Source: Algoriphagus aestuariicola (GTDB lineage Bacteria > Bacteroidota > Bacteroidia > Cytophagales > Cyclobacteriaceae). From it: 64,000 bases of DNA. Positions 28,743-39,100 of this stretch are shown piece after piece. Location of the stretch: positions 186,001 through 250,000 of the forward strand of contig NZ_JAFKCW010000004.1 of NCBI RefSeq assembly GCF_017254835.1, in the 5' to 3' direction. Position numbers and translations under genes: made by a program. Every line of letters starts with the position of its first letter. The first letter of the stretch is position 1. The notes beneath the pieces were generated by a model. The model saw nothing but the letters and a program-made list of their open reading frames with translations. It searched no databases and had not been told where the DNA came from.

Positions 28743-30402
28743 GCCCTCCCCACGGTCAGTGCCTGCCTCGCCGCTAGGCGGGTCCCCGCGGACCACTGAA
28801 CCATTTGGCGTCACAGCTCCGTCCTCCGGCATTGAGTTCGCTGCCGCTGCCATGTTTCCTGCGCCGGAGGCAATGGATTAGGTTTGTCTGATGCCAGGGG
28901 TTAAAACCCCCGCTTGCCCGCCGTGGCGGGGCTACAAAGATTCCGCTCCTACGGAGCTGTTTCCAGTTGTCCTGCTTCTCCCCCGATTTTTACCAGTACT
29001 GGACTTTGTACCAATCTCAACCCCGGCCTTTGGCGGACACAAATCCCAATTCGGATAGGCGCGCGGGCCGACGTGGCAGCGGGCCAGCGTCCAGCCAAGT
29101 GCGGTTGGAGCTTTGCCACGTCTTGACCTTTTGGTTCCACCCCTGCGTCCCGGCTCCTCGCTAAAAATACCCACCGGGTATTTTTTTAACGCTCGGCCCT
29201 AGGTCAAGCCAAAAGGACGTGAAAGAAAACAACCGTCGAGGTTCCTGAGGCTTCACCAAAGCTCTGTTGCTTGAATGCTGGATTGTTTACCAAATCAACC
29301 GCCTTTTCCAATCCATATCCCTGTGCTGAGGTTGAAACTTCTGATCCATTTTACCTAGTGTTAAAACCTCAGGCTACGGTATCGGCCGTACCTACGGCAC
29401 GCATTCACCTATTCTGGGTCCTGACTTCGGATCCCGGCCTTTGGCGGACACACATCCTCCCCACCAGTCAGTGCCTGCCTCGCCGCTAGGCGGTTCCCCG
29501 CGGACCACTGACCATTTGGCGTCACCGCTCCGTCCTCCGGCATTGAGTTCGCTGCCGCTGCCATGTTTCCTGCGCCGGAGGCAATGGATTAGGTTTGTCT
29601 GATGCCAGGGGTTCCGCTGCGCTGCACCCCTGGCTACAAAGATTCCGCTCCTACGGAGCTGTTTCCAGTTGTCCTGCTTCTCCCCCGATTTTTACCGGGA
29701 CTGGACTTTGTACCAATCTCAACCCCGGCCTTTGGCGGACACAAATCCCAATTCGGATAGGCGCGCGGGCCGACGTGGCAGCGGGCCAGCGTCCGGCCAA
29801 GTGCGGTTGGAGCTTTGCCACGTCTTGATCTTTTGGTTCCACCCCTACGTCCCGGCTCCTCGCTAAAAATACCCACCGGGTATTTTTTTAACGCTCGGCC
29901 CTAGGTCAAGCCAAAAGGACGTGAAAGAAAACAACCGTCGAGGTTTCTGAGGCTTCACCAAAGCTCTGCTGCTTGAATGCTGGATTGTTTACCAAATCAA
30001 CCGCCTTTTCCAATCCATATCCCTGTGCTGAGGTTGAAACTTCTGATCCATTTTACCTAGTGTTAAACCCCCAGGCTACGGAATCGGCCATACCTACGGC
30101 ACGCATTCACCTATTCTGGGTCCTGACTTCGGATCCTGGCCTTTGGCGGACACAAATCCTCCTCGCACGGCCTGTGCCTGCCTCGCCGCTAGGCGGGTCC
30201 CCACGGACTACTGAACCATTTGGCGTCACCGCTCCGTCCTCCGGCATTTTTTCTTCTGCTGTCACAATGTTTCCTGCGCCGGAGGCAACGGATCAGGTTT
30301 GTCTGATGCCAGGGGTTCCGCTGCGCTGCACCCCTGGTTACAAAGATTCCGCTCCTACGGAGCTTTTGCCGTACATCCCCTTGATAGCTCCCTCCCTTGG
30401 AG

Positions 30403-30434
30403 AGCCTGTCCCGATGAGCGCAGCGATATCGGGA
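30403..30434 (+). repeat. CCCGAT palindrome module
   Basis: AGCCTGTCCCGATGAGCGC...GATATCGGGA sits in a GGAG^AGAGG context whose uninterrupted form is at about 57349-57367. Confidence 0.7.
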
Positions 30435-30714
30435 AGAGGGGGGTGAGGTTATCGACCGAGAGTAGGCGAAAGGAAATTTTTTAATTCGATGCCAACAGGC
30501 CCAATCAGAAAGGATTTAAAGTGCAGGTTACATGTTGAATCAGCTTAAAAAAAACTAAAATATATTCTAAATCACTGTTGCTTCGTATGGTTTGCAACTA
30601 TATTTTAGTCAGAGAAACAATCAAAACGTGACTGCGGAAAGTCAGGCCTGGAATTCTTCAGAAGCGACCAAAAGCTGACACATCTAGAAGCTGATTTTGG
30701 CGGAAGGGGATAGG

Positions 30715-30722
30715 TACTTTTG
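30715..30722 (+). promoter_or_regulatory. Candidate -7 box (TACTTTTG) of the M48 protease gene
   Basis: An exact TAnnTTTG match 75 bases upstream of the ATG at 30798, giving a leader of about 70 nt. No good -33 element is visible. Confidence 0.4.
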
Positions 30723-30797
30723 CCGTTAACGCCTACTGATTTTTTGTTTCAGATTTACCATCCTCTCCACCCAACCATCCCCACCCTGCACTTTCCA

Positions 30798-32897
30798 ATG
30801 GAAAAAGTGAATGTCCAACTGAGTCCTGAATTCAGAACCCAAACCGTCAAGGCCGTCACAGCTATCGGCCTTTTTGTTTTTACCTATTTTGTCCTTTTCC
30901 TATTGGCACTTGGACTGACCGCATTGTGCATCATGGGGGGTATTCTCCTCATTTCGATCAAAGTTGCCATCATCACCATTGGTTTGGGTCTGGGGCTGGC
31001 CAGTTTGGGCGTGTTGATCCTGATATTCTTGGTCAAGTTTCTCTTCAAATCACACAAAACAGACAGGTCTCACCTACTTGAAATCACCCAAGCCGATGAA
31101 CCGTTACTTTTTGCAATGATTGAGGATATCGTCGCCAAGGCAGGAACCTCTTTCCCCAAAAAAGTCTACCTGTCCTACGACGTCAATGCGGCGGTGTTTT
31201 ACGATTCCAACTTTTGGAGCATGTTTTTTCCGGTAAAGAAAAACCTGCAAATCGGAATCGGTCTGGTCAATTCGGTCACTCAGGCTGAGCTAAAGGCGAT
31301 TCTTGCGCACGAGTTTGGACACTTCTCCCAGCGTTCCATGAAGGTGGGTAGCTACGTCTATCAGGTCAATCAGGTGCTCATCAATATGCTCTACGAAAAT
31401 GATTCCTTCGATCAGCTCGCTGCCAAATGGGCCAATATCACCGGCTATTTCCACATTTTTGTGGTGGTAGCCGTCAAAATCATCAAAGGGATCCAATGGA
31501 TCCTGCGGAAAATGTATGAATTGGTCAATCGGGAATACCTGGGACTGTCCCGGGAAATGGAATTCCATGCCGATGAGGTCGCTGCTCATATTACCGGATT
31601 TCAACCGCTGAAAACTTCCCTTTTGCGACTTTCATTTGCCAATTATGCCTTGGATTCGGTCTTTGACTTTTACAATGGTAAAGTTTCTGAAAACCTCGGG
31701 ACGCAGAATCTATTCGCAGACTACCAAATGGCAATGAACATACTGGCAAAGGAAAATGGCCTGGACCTGGAAAATAGCCTCCCCAAAGTCACCGAGGTAG
31801 AACTCAGCCGCTACAACAAATCAAAGCTGGTCATCAAGGACCAATGGGCCTCCCACCCGAGTACTGAAGATCGGGTAGCACGTTTGGAAAAATCCGGAAT
31901 CACAGTGGAAGGACTGTCATCAGAGCCCGCCGGTGCACTTTTTCTGAAAATAGCGGACTATCACAAAACCTTTACCGAGCAGCTTTTCAGTACAGTGAAT
32001 TATCAAGGGGAACCAACCCAACTTCTGGCAGATCAATTTTCTGAGGCTTTCGAAAAGGACTTGGTAAGAAATTCGTTCCCAAAAATCTTCAATGGGTACT
32101 ACGATAACAAAAATCCGGTTTTCTTCGCCCCGGAGGAGACCAGTTCCGGTTTTGAGGAAATGTCAGACCTATTTTCCGATGAAAAAGAGGATTGGATCTA
32201 TACCGCTCAAGCACTGGAAAATGATATCAGAACCCTGAATCAAATTCATAGCGGGATGCTCAAGGTAAAATCCTTCGATTACGACGGAATCAAATACAAA
32301 CCCAAGCAAAGTATCGGGCTGGCAAAGAAACTCCGTCAGGAGGCTGATGCCCTGAATGCTGAAATCCGGGAAAATGACCGCGCGATACTGGGGTATTTTT
32401 ATGGTGTGGAGCGCATGAAAGAATCCAAGCTGGCTGACTACCTGCAGACCTATTTCAGCTACGACAACTTTTATGCCGAGCAGATCAAGGTATATGATGA
32501 AATCAGTCAAGGCTTGGTTTTCGTCAATCAGTCCACTCCCTTTGACGTAATCAGGTTAAATTTCCTCAACCTCAAACCACTGGAGTTAACACTGAAAACG
32601 GGGATAAGAGCGATCCTGGAAGATCCAGCTTTTGCGAATGAACTGGATACCGACATGAAGGCAAATTTCGAACTGTACATCAATCATGATTGGGTTTATT
32701 TTGGCAATGAGAAGTACTTCGATGAGAAACTGGCATACTTGTTCCAAGCAAAAGAGGATTTTGGCCGCTTGCTATCAAGAGGGTATTTCCTGAGGAAAAA
32801 GGAGCTCTTGGAATACTGGGCAGGTTTAGTAAAGCTAGACTTGGAATCACTTCCAAATGGCAGTCCGGGTTCGTATGAAGTCGATAGTCAGAATTGA
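30798..32897 (+). CDS. M48-family (Ste24/HtpX-like) membrane metalloprotease
   Basis: About 699 residues from the ATG at 30798 (MEKVNVQLSPEF); the upstream TTG at 30720 overlaps the -7 box. Two transmembrane helices occupy roughly residues 20-85. The zinc motif is HEFGH at 171-175, and the third ligand Glu is in LSREMEFHADEVAA (about 253). The remaining 430 residues form a long C-terminal domain not found in HtpX, which matches the larger Bacteroidota M48 proteins of unknown substrate. It may take part in membrane protein quality control; this is inferred from the family only. It is a single gene between repeat block 1 and a short repeat cluster. Confidence 0.85.
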   Translation: MEKVNVQLSPEFRTQTVKAVTAIGLFVFTYFVLFLLALGLTALCIMGGILLISIKVAIITIGLGLGLASLGVLILIFLVKFLFKSHKTDRSHLLEITQADEPLLFAMIEDIVAKAGTSFPKKVYLSYDVNAAVFYDSNFWSMFFPVKKNLQIGIGLVNSVTQAELKAILAHEFGHFSQRSMKVGSYVYQVNQVLINMLYENDSFDQLAAKWANITGYFHIFVVVAVKIIKGIQWILRKMYELVNREYLGLSREMEFHADEVAAHITGFQPLKTSLLRLSFANYALDSVFDFYNGKVSENLGTQNLFADYQMAMNILAKENGLDLENSLPKVTEVELSRYNKSKLVIKDQWASHPSTEDRVARLEKSGITVEGLSSEPAGALFLKIADYHKTFTEQLFSTVNYQGEPTQLLADQFSEAFEKDLVRNSFPKIFNGYYDNKNPVFFAPEETSSGFEEMSDLFSDEKEDWIYTAQALENDIRTLNQIHSGMLKVKSFDYDGIKYKPKQSIGLAKKLRQEADALNAEIRENDRAILGYFYGVERMKESKLADYLQTYFSYDNFYAEQIKVYDEISQGLVFVNQSTPFDVIRLNFLNLKPLELTLKTGIRAILEDPAFANELDTDMKANFELYINHDWVYFGNEKYFDEKLAYLFQAKEDFGRLLSRGYFLRKKELLEYWAGLVKLDLESLPNGSPGSYEVDSQN

Positions 32898-33232
32898 GAT
32901 ACGAAGCCGGGGGACGCAGCGTGAAGGATTAGCCCGCCGCGGCGGGCTAATCTAGCTAGAGCCTGTCCCGATCGCGCAGCGTATCGGGAGGCCAGCTAGC
33001 AGGGCTGGAGTTCTCTGCTGATACCATTTCTTATTCCTCCCGATGGCTTCAGAGGTGGGAGAGAGGGCGTCGAATCGGACCTGCATCTCCAATTCTACCA
33101 CTGCTCAAGCTCCCTTTCCTGGAGAGCCTGTCCCGATGAGCGCAGCGATATCGGAAAGAGGGCGGGGGGTGAGGTAGAGAAGGAAGGGATGTGTTGAAGA
33201 TGGGAAAATCCCAATGGAGATCCGGGAGATGA
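32898..33232. repeat. Repeat cluster after the M48 gene
   Basis: It holds a variable-stem element with a perfect 12-bp stem GATTAGCCCGCC (32927-32938) and its complement (32941-32952), interrupted by a CCCGAT module (32960-32989) and followed by GGCCAGCTAGCAGGG. A second CCCGAT module is at 33125-33155. No gene is seen. Confidence 0.75.
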
Positions 33233-34762
33233 TTAGCCCATATGCCCCAGCTTTCGGAACAGTTGAATAGCGAGCAAGACAAAAACAAAGCTGAATGGAA
33301 GGGCAAAAAGGATTAATAAATTGCTCACGGCTTCCAGCAGTCGATCTTTTCCCAATAGGACCAGCAAAGCGGTAAAGACCAAAATACTGACTCCCCAAAA
33401 AATCCGAATGCCGGGCCTTGGTTCTGTTTTCCCCTCGTCAGTGAACATGCTCAGGACGAAAATCGCCGAATCGATCGAGGTGATCAAAAAAGCAGCCACC
33501 AAAAAGGTCGCCACGAAATTGCTCAAATGAGAAAATGGAAATACCGAGAAGTAGTTTAAAAGTGAACTATAGATCGAGGAAAAAGCTTCTTTGTCAACGA
33601 TTCCAGTTTGGAGCAGCTGGAAAGAATTGCCCCCAAAGACGGCAAACCAAAAGAATGTACCCAGCGACGGCACCAATAGCGTGCCGAGGATCAACTCCCG
33701 GATGGATCTTCCTTTGGAAATACGCGCAATAAAAACTCCCGTAAAGGGTGCCCAAGCCAACCAAAAAGCCCAATAGAAGTAGGTCCAATCCCTGAGAAAT
33801 TCATCCCCGACTTTGGCTTTTCCTAGGTTGAGACTCATCGGGATGAAGTCAATCAAATAAGCTTCCAATCCCAATATAAAGTCCTTTAGGCTGAGGAGTG
33901 GTGCTCCCGATAGCCATGCAAAAATCAATAGCAAACTTGCCCCTCCTATTGTCAGATTGGATAGCAAACTGATCCCCCGGCGTACGCCAAAATAGGCTGA
34001 GATCATCGAGACTACCGATAGCAAGGTAATGGGAATCAGGACTGTTTCGGACGAAAATGATCTTCCCGTCCAATGCATGATTGCCTCCAAAAGTTGCCTG
34101 CTTCCCAATCCCACACCAGCCACGACACCAAAAAGCGTACACAGTACCAACAGGAAATCCATCAGCATTGACCAAACCGGATGAGTTTTGTTTCCCAACA
34201 AAGAAGAAGATCCCAAAGCTGGCCCCCCTTTTTGGTAGAGGTTGTAGGCCACGATTAAGGCCATCAGCCCGTAAAATGCCCAGGGAGTAAAGCCCCAATG
34301 GAAAAATGTGTATTCAAGTGCAAAGACCTTGGTATCCAAATGGGTTTCTCTCGGAGGGTTAAGAAAATAGAATACGGGTTCTTGCACTGCTCGAAGCATC
34401 AACCCACCTCCCATGCCTGTACTGTACAGCATGGCAATCCAGGTAAACCAACCAAATTCAGGAGGACCTTCACCCAAACGGATTTTTCCCAAGGGAAGAG
34501 CAGCAAGGATACCTAAAGTCAGCACAGCCCCTAGACCCAAAATCAGATAATAATCACCAAAATAGGCCAGCACCCAAGTGGTCCAATCGGCCAGTTGAAC
34601 AGCCAATCGCTCCATGGAAAAAACCGCATACCCCAAAAAGAGCAAGAGGGCCACACCGCTGAGTTGGAGCAATCGAAGAGGGGGTGAAGAGGGGGTTTTA
34701 GAGGTCAAGTGAGTTGCGATTGAATCAAAAAGCCAAGGATTCTGTCTTCGGAAAATACCCAA
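33233..34762 (-). CDS. BCCT-family transporter (betaine/carnitine/choline type)
   Basis: A 509-residue protein with about 12 transmembrane helices. Family landmarks are WIAMLYSTGMGGGLMLRAVQEP (the glycine stretch of the substrate helix), FHWGFTPWAFYGLMALIVAY, and the aromatic box WTYFYWAFWLAWAPFTGVFIARISKGRSIRELILG, the most conserved BCCT signature. The second position of the glycine stretch suggests a Na+- or H+-coupled quaternary-amine importer, but the substrate is not certain. There is no ATG upstream of TM1: the open frame begins with TTG at 34762 and a second TTG lies about 20 codons in, so the exact start is uncertain. It is flanked by repeats on both sides. Confidence 0.88.
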   Translation of the reverse strand: MGIFRRQNPWLFDSIATHLTSKTPSSPPLRLLQLSGVALLLFLGYAVFSMERLAVQLADWTTWVLAYFGDYYLILGLGAVLTLGILAALPLGKIRLGEGPPEFGWFTWIAMLYSTGMGGGLMLRAVQEPVFYFLNPPRETHLDTKVFALEYTFFHWGFTPWAFYGLMALIVAYNLYQKGGPALGSSSLLGNKTHPVWSMLMDFLLVLCTLFGVVAGVGLGSRQLLEAIMHWTGRSFSSETVLIPITLLSVVSMISAYFGVRRGISLLSNLTIGGASLLLIFAWLSGAPLLSLKDFILGLEAYLIDFIPMSLNLGKAKVGDEFLRDWTYFYWAFWLAWAPFTGVFIARISKGRSIRELILGTLLVPSLGTFFWFAVFGGNSFQLLQTGIVDKEAFSSIYSSLLNYFSVFPFSHLSNFVATFLVAAFLITSIDSAIFVLSMFTDEGKTEPRPGIRIFWGVSILVFTALLVLLGKDRLLEAVSNLLILFALPFSFVFVLLAIQLFRKLGHMG

Positions 34763-36168
34763 TCCATTGGGAAATCAGTCGAATGGTTTGGCATTTTTGG
34801 GGTTTAACTGTTCAATTTTTTGGGTCAAGTATAGTATCGGATTTTTTCCTGCCTGAAAATCCCTCTACTGAAGAGCCTGTCCCGAGCAGCTCAGCGTATC
34901 GGTAGACTGGCATGCAAAGTGAGACGCCCGACCTGCCTCAGCGTCCACAAACCACCCAGATGCCCATTTTGATTCCGCGCTCTACCCTAGACAACTATAA
35001 ATCTGGCCTTCAGTCTTCTTTGCCGGTCATCTCGACGATAGGAGAGATCTCACAGGTTGGACAACCCGACAACAGCTCCGCTCACTTTAGGCTCTTCATT
35101 CTCGTCTTCCCGACTTCCTAGGCAAGATTGTTAAACAAACGCCTACCTACCACAAAACTCCAAAGGGAGGGACGGCCCTTCAGGATTCACGGTTTTTGGA
35201 GTGGTGGAAAAACCGTGAATAAAGCAGGTTAGCTCCCGAGTGCGGACAAACCGTTAATAAACAGCCCTGTGGGCTGTTTTAGGTTTGGGCCAGGTTGTAG
35301 GGAGGGGAGATCCACCTGTTTTTAGGTTTGGAACCACTCCAAAAATCCAATCGATTCGGAATAAAGGATGGATCAGAAAACACCACCGATTGGAAGTAAA
35401 GACTGGGGCCAAGGGGTTTTGGTTACTTTTTGCCCCACAAAAAGTGACAAATAAGAAAACAGCCTTTTAGGTTCCTTGATCTCAGTAGGCTGGACTGCAC
35501 CGATGGTTGGTATTACCGCTTTTCTCCTTTTCAGCCTTCACATTTGAGCTTTCAAACTTCTCAGAGCCCCTCCAAAAACCCTCCCAATCTCCCTCCAATC
35601 CGTAGCCGGGTCATCCGTATTCTCAAACTCCTCAAACTCATGCCATTCATGGCTTACGGGACCGACTCCCCCTTTACAAAGGCCGGGAGGGGTGAGCGTG
35701 AAGAAACAGCCCTGTGGGCTGTTTTAGCGAGCAGCCAGCCTGCAGGGTGGGACTGAAATGGAACCTATCTCCAATTTTTCACAACTAAACGGATTTCCAG
35801 AGATCAACTTTCCCCGGAGTAGGGCAGTGGCCTCTCCGCCGTGGTTTGTGTATTCACAAACCACAGAATCGTATGGCAGGTGCTTCCACGGATATTCCCC
35901 TAGGATTGGTAAAGACCACACTACGGGTGGGCGTGATCGCTCCAACAGTGTGGATGGGAGACAATCAGGAAAAAAACATGGAAGTTCTGCTTGCGATGAA
36001 AGAGGGAGACCCCTCGACCAAACTTCCCAACAGTTCATTTATCAGGACATGGGTCACACTGGTGAAAGCCCTATTGATATCGTGATTTTACTCCTGATAC
36101 GATAGTCGTGAATTAGTTACTAGAATAGCTAGTAGATGCTCATGAAGGCTATTTATCCAACTACGTGA
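34763..36168. repeat. Repeat-rich intergenic region between BCCT and the hybrid sensor
   Basis: 1.4 kb without a supported gene. From left to right: a CCCGAT module (34874-34903), long direct repeat copy 1 (34928-35540), a variable-stem element (35694-35752, stem AAACAGCCC/GGGCTGTTT at 35704-35724) and a perfect hairpin GTGGTTTGTG-TATT-CACAAACCAC (35841-35864). A weak ORF on the plus strand (35846-36085) starts at this hairpin and has no recognisable domain; it is more likely a remnant than a gene. Confidence 0.75.
34928..35540 (+). repeat. Long direct repeat, copy 1
   Basis: About 0.6 kb closely matching 50486-51123 in the same orientation. It contains a 13-bp hairpin ATTCACGGTTTTT/AAAAACCGTGAAT (35185-35220) and a variable-stem hairpin element (stem AAACAGCCC 35259-35267 with GGGCTGTTT 35271-35279), and ends in a section with TTACTTTTTGCCCCAC. 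It is not a known IS, and no transposase is encoded. Confidence 0.85.
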
Positions 36169-39100
36169 CTATTTGGAATTCCTGACATACTCAGTTGGGC
36201 TCGTGTCAAATTGCTTTTTAAAAGCAATTCGAAAGTTCCGAACACTACCGAAACCTAGCTCGTAAGCTACCTCCGAAACATTGAGTCCACTTCTAGTCAA
36301 TAGCTTTGCGGCTTTATTCAACTTAGAGGTCTGGAGAAACTGGTGCGGGGACTGCCCCGTGATTCCTTTGATTTTCCTGAAAACTTGGCTGCGGCTCATG
36401 CCCAACTCTTTTACCAAAGAGTTAACGTCAAATTCTGGATTGGACAGATTGTTTTCAATAATCTGGTTGGCAGTGTCCAAAAAGGAAGAATCCAGCTCAG
36501 TCAGTCCAAAAACTGGTTGGGCTTCATCGCGTGGTTCGGAAAATAAACGCTTGAGACGCTCCCTATCTGAGATGATAGTTCTTATCCGTGTTCTTAGCAC
36601 TTTTGGACTGAACGGTTTCAAGATATAATCATCCGCTCCCAGTTCATAGCCATCCTGCAAGGTGCTCTCGTTGGTTTTGGCACTCAACAATATGATGGGA
36701 ATGTGGGAGGTGGAGAAGTTCTGCTTCAACAAACGGCACAGACTTAGCCCATCCATTTCGGGCATCATAATGTCAGTAACTATCAAATTGGGCTGCCAGG
36801 TATCTGCGATCAGTTTGCCTTCTACCCCATTGTTGGCTGTTTTCACCTGGAAGTATTTTTCCAAGGATTGCTCCAAAAAGGTTTGCATCTGTGGATCGTC
36901 TTCGACAATCAAAACCTTGTCTTTGGAGCTCGAAAATTGGACTTCCCCCCTGTCATAGTATTTCAGAACCTTTTTAGGCTGAGCCATCCGCAAGGCCTGA
37001 TTAGACACCAATTCTTCCGAGCTAGCCATAGGAATCGTCACATAAAAAATGCTACCCAATCCTGGCTTGCTCTTTAGGGAAACCTCGCCTCCATGCAATC
37101 TCACGTATGTTCTGGCGATAGACAAGCCTATTCCAGTTCCAGGCTTATTGTGGTTCGATTGGTAGTAGGCATCAAATATCCTTTTCTGATCTTCCTCAGT
37201 TATCCCGATTCCATTGTCTTTGACTTGAATTTCGATCGAGTTGGAATCGGTCAACACTTTTAGACCGATAGAGACTTTACCTCCGGGTTTGGTAAACTTA
37301 AATGCGTTGGAAAGCAGATTGTAGATGACAATATCCATCTTATCTTCATCAAAGCACATCTCCTGATAACTTGTCTCAAACAGACTACAGATCTCTATAT
37401 CATTGTCCTTTGCTAAGTACTCAAACTGTTTGATCCTTTTGGATAAAAATGATACGATGTCCACCTTACTTGGAATCAGAGAAATGGTTCCATCTTCCGA
37501 TTTTCGGAAATCCAAGAGCTGGTCAGCTAGTTTCTTAAGTCTTGCCGCACTTTGATGGACTATTCGGAGATAGTGGTTACCGTCCTTATCCAATCTATAA
37601 TTCTCAATAAGATTCTCGATCGGGCCAATGATCAAGCTAAGCGGCGTCCTGAATTCATGGGAAATGGTGGTGAAGAGGTCGAGCTTCAACCGGTACAAGT
37701 TCTCCTGGTTTTGCTTCTCCATGCGTTCCAATTTCAGATCATTGAGCAGTTTTAGCCTGTTCAAAGAAGCGCGGCTGACGCCAAAAATGGACAATACAAT
37801 GGCGAGGAAGTAAAGTGCATAAGCCCACCAAGTTTTCCACCAAGGGGACAAGATCCGCATCGAAATCTTTGCGGGTACGTCATTCCATACGCCATCATTG
37901 TTTGATGCTTTGACGTAAAAGGTATAGTCACCGGGAGCCAAATTGGTATACCTGGCGGATCTGACATTGCCTACATAGTTCCAGTCATCGTCATAGCCCT
38001 CCATGTAGTACGCATAGCTGTTTTTTTCTGCGGAGGTATAGTTTAGAGCGGTAAAGTCGAAAGAGATATCCGATTGAAAGTGCTTTAATTCGAGTTCTTC
38101 GGTTTCAATTGCCGGCCTAGAGAGTAGGCCGTCTTTTTGGTAAGACTTAAGCGGTCTATTGTGTAGGTAGATGTCCGTAATATAGACCGGAGGCGAATAG
38201 GAGTTGGTCTTCAGACTGTCCGGGTGAAATGCCGTGACGCCATACACCCCTCCGAAGTACAGCTTGCCGTTCCTGTCGATGGCCAAACTGTTTTCATTGA
38301 ATTCTATCCCATTGATCCCATCCTCGTAGCTGTAGTTGACAATCTCCATACTTGCCTTAGATAGCCTGGAGATCCCGCGGTTTGACGAGATCCAAAGATC
38401 TTGGTTACCGTCAAAAATCACCCCCTTGATCGTGTTGCTGGGCAGCCCGTGAGACACGTTGTAGTGCGTAAAACGCTCGGTCTCTACATCAAAAAAATCC
38501 AGCCCCTTGTCAGTAGCAATCCACAGGTTTCCTTGACGGTCCTTGCACAGGGAATATACTCGGGATCCCACGAGTGAATTTCTATCTGTCGGAGAGTGGG
38601 TATAGTTGGTCATTTGACCAGTTTTTTTGTCCAGAAGGCTGAACCCGTTAAAGGTGGCGATCCAAAGATGACTGGAATCTTTGGGAATGATCTGGGTGAC
38701 GTGATTGTGTGGCAATGAAGCTTGCTCGCTTGGATCGTGTTTGTATTTGCCCCGAGCGCCGGTTTTGAAGTTTTGGTAGATTAACCCCTGATTTCTGGTG
38801 GCTACCCATATGGTGCCCTCTTGATCTTCAAAAAATGCCTTTACGTAGCCATCTTGGTACAGCCATTCGTTGTTCGAGTAGTTTTTGAAAACATCGTTTT
38901 TTGTTTTGTATTCACCTAGACCTTGCTGGTAATAGCCTAGCCACAGATTACCGTTTTGCGCTTCGAAAATCCCGTTGACCACATTGTCGGCTGGCTTGTT
39001 GCCATGTTTGTCGAAGTATTCGAATTTGTCGCCTTGGGGATCATAGTAGTTTAAGCCACCATGGTCAAGCCCAATCCAAACCCCTCCCTTGCTACTCGCC

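Larger units (their letters stand above)
28320..30797. repeat. GC-rich mosaic repeat block 1 (tandem 0.7-kb unit, about 2.3 copies)
   Basis: About 2.5 kb without a real gene. A unit starting with GTGCCTGCCTCGCC recurs at 28760, 29472 and 30175 (periods 712 and 703 bases). Within a unit the order is: palindromic CCTCCGGC...GCCGGAGG section, CTACGGAGC hairpin section, a section with TTTGGCGGACACAAAT, a variable-stem hairpin on the minus strand, and a 250-base section beginning CAAGCCAAAAGGACGTG. Open frames here are shadows of the repeat. The same unit returns in block 2 (45.3-47.4 kb) in the same orientation. The first 120 bases (28320-28440) and the last 360 bases (30440-30797) are unique and show no feature except the -7 box at 30715. 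Confidence 0.85.

Noticed and set aside
28602-30484. Many ORFs of 60-157 residues in repeat block 1, on both strands
   Set aside because: They repeat with the DNA unit, lie in several frames at once, and have low-complexity Pro/Arg/Gly composition typical of GC-rich repeats; none shows a domain.
35846-36085. 79-residue ORF near the hairpin at 35841
   Set aside because: It starts inside a repeat hairpin shared with 52548, has no domain and no neighbour support; kept only as a note in the spacer entry.
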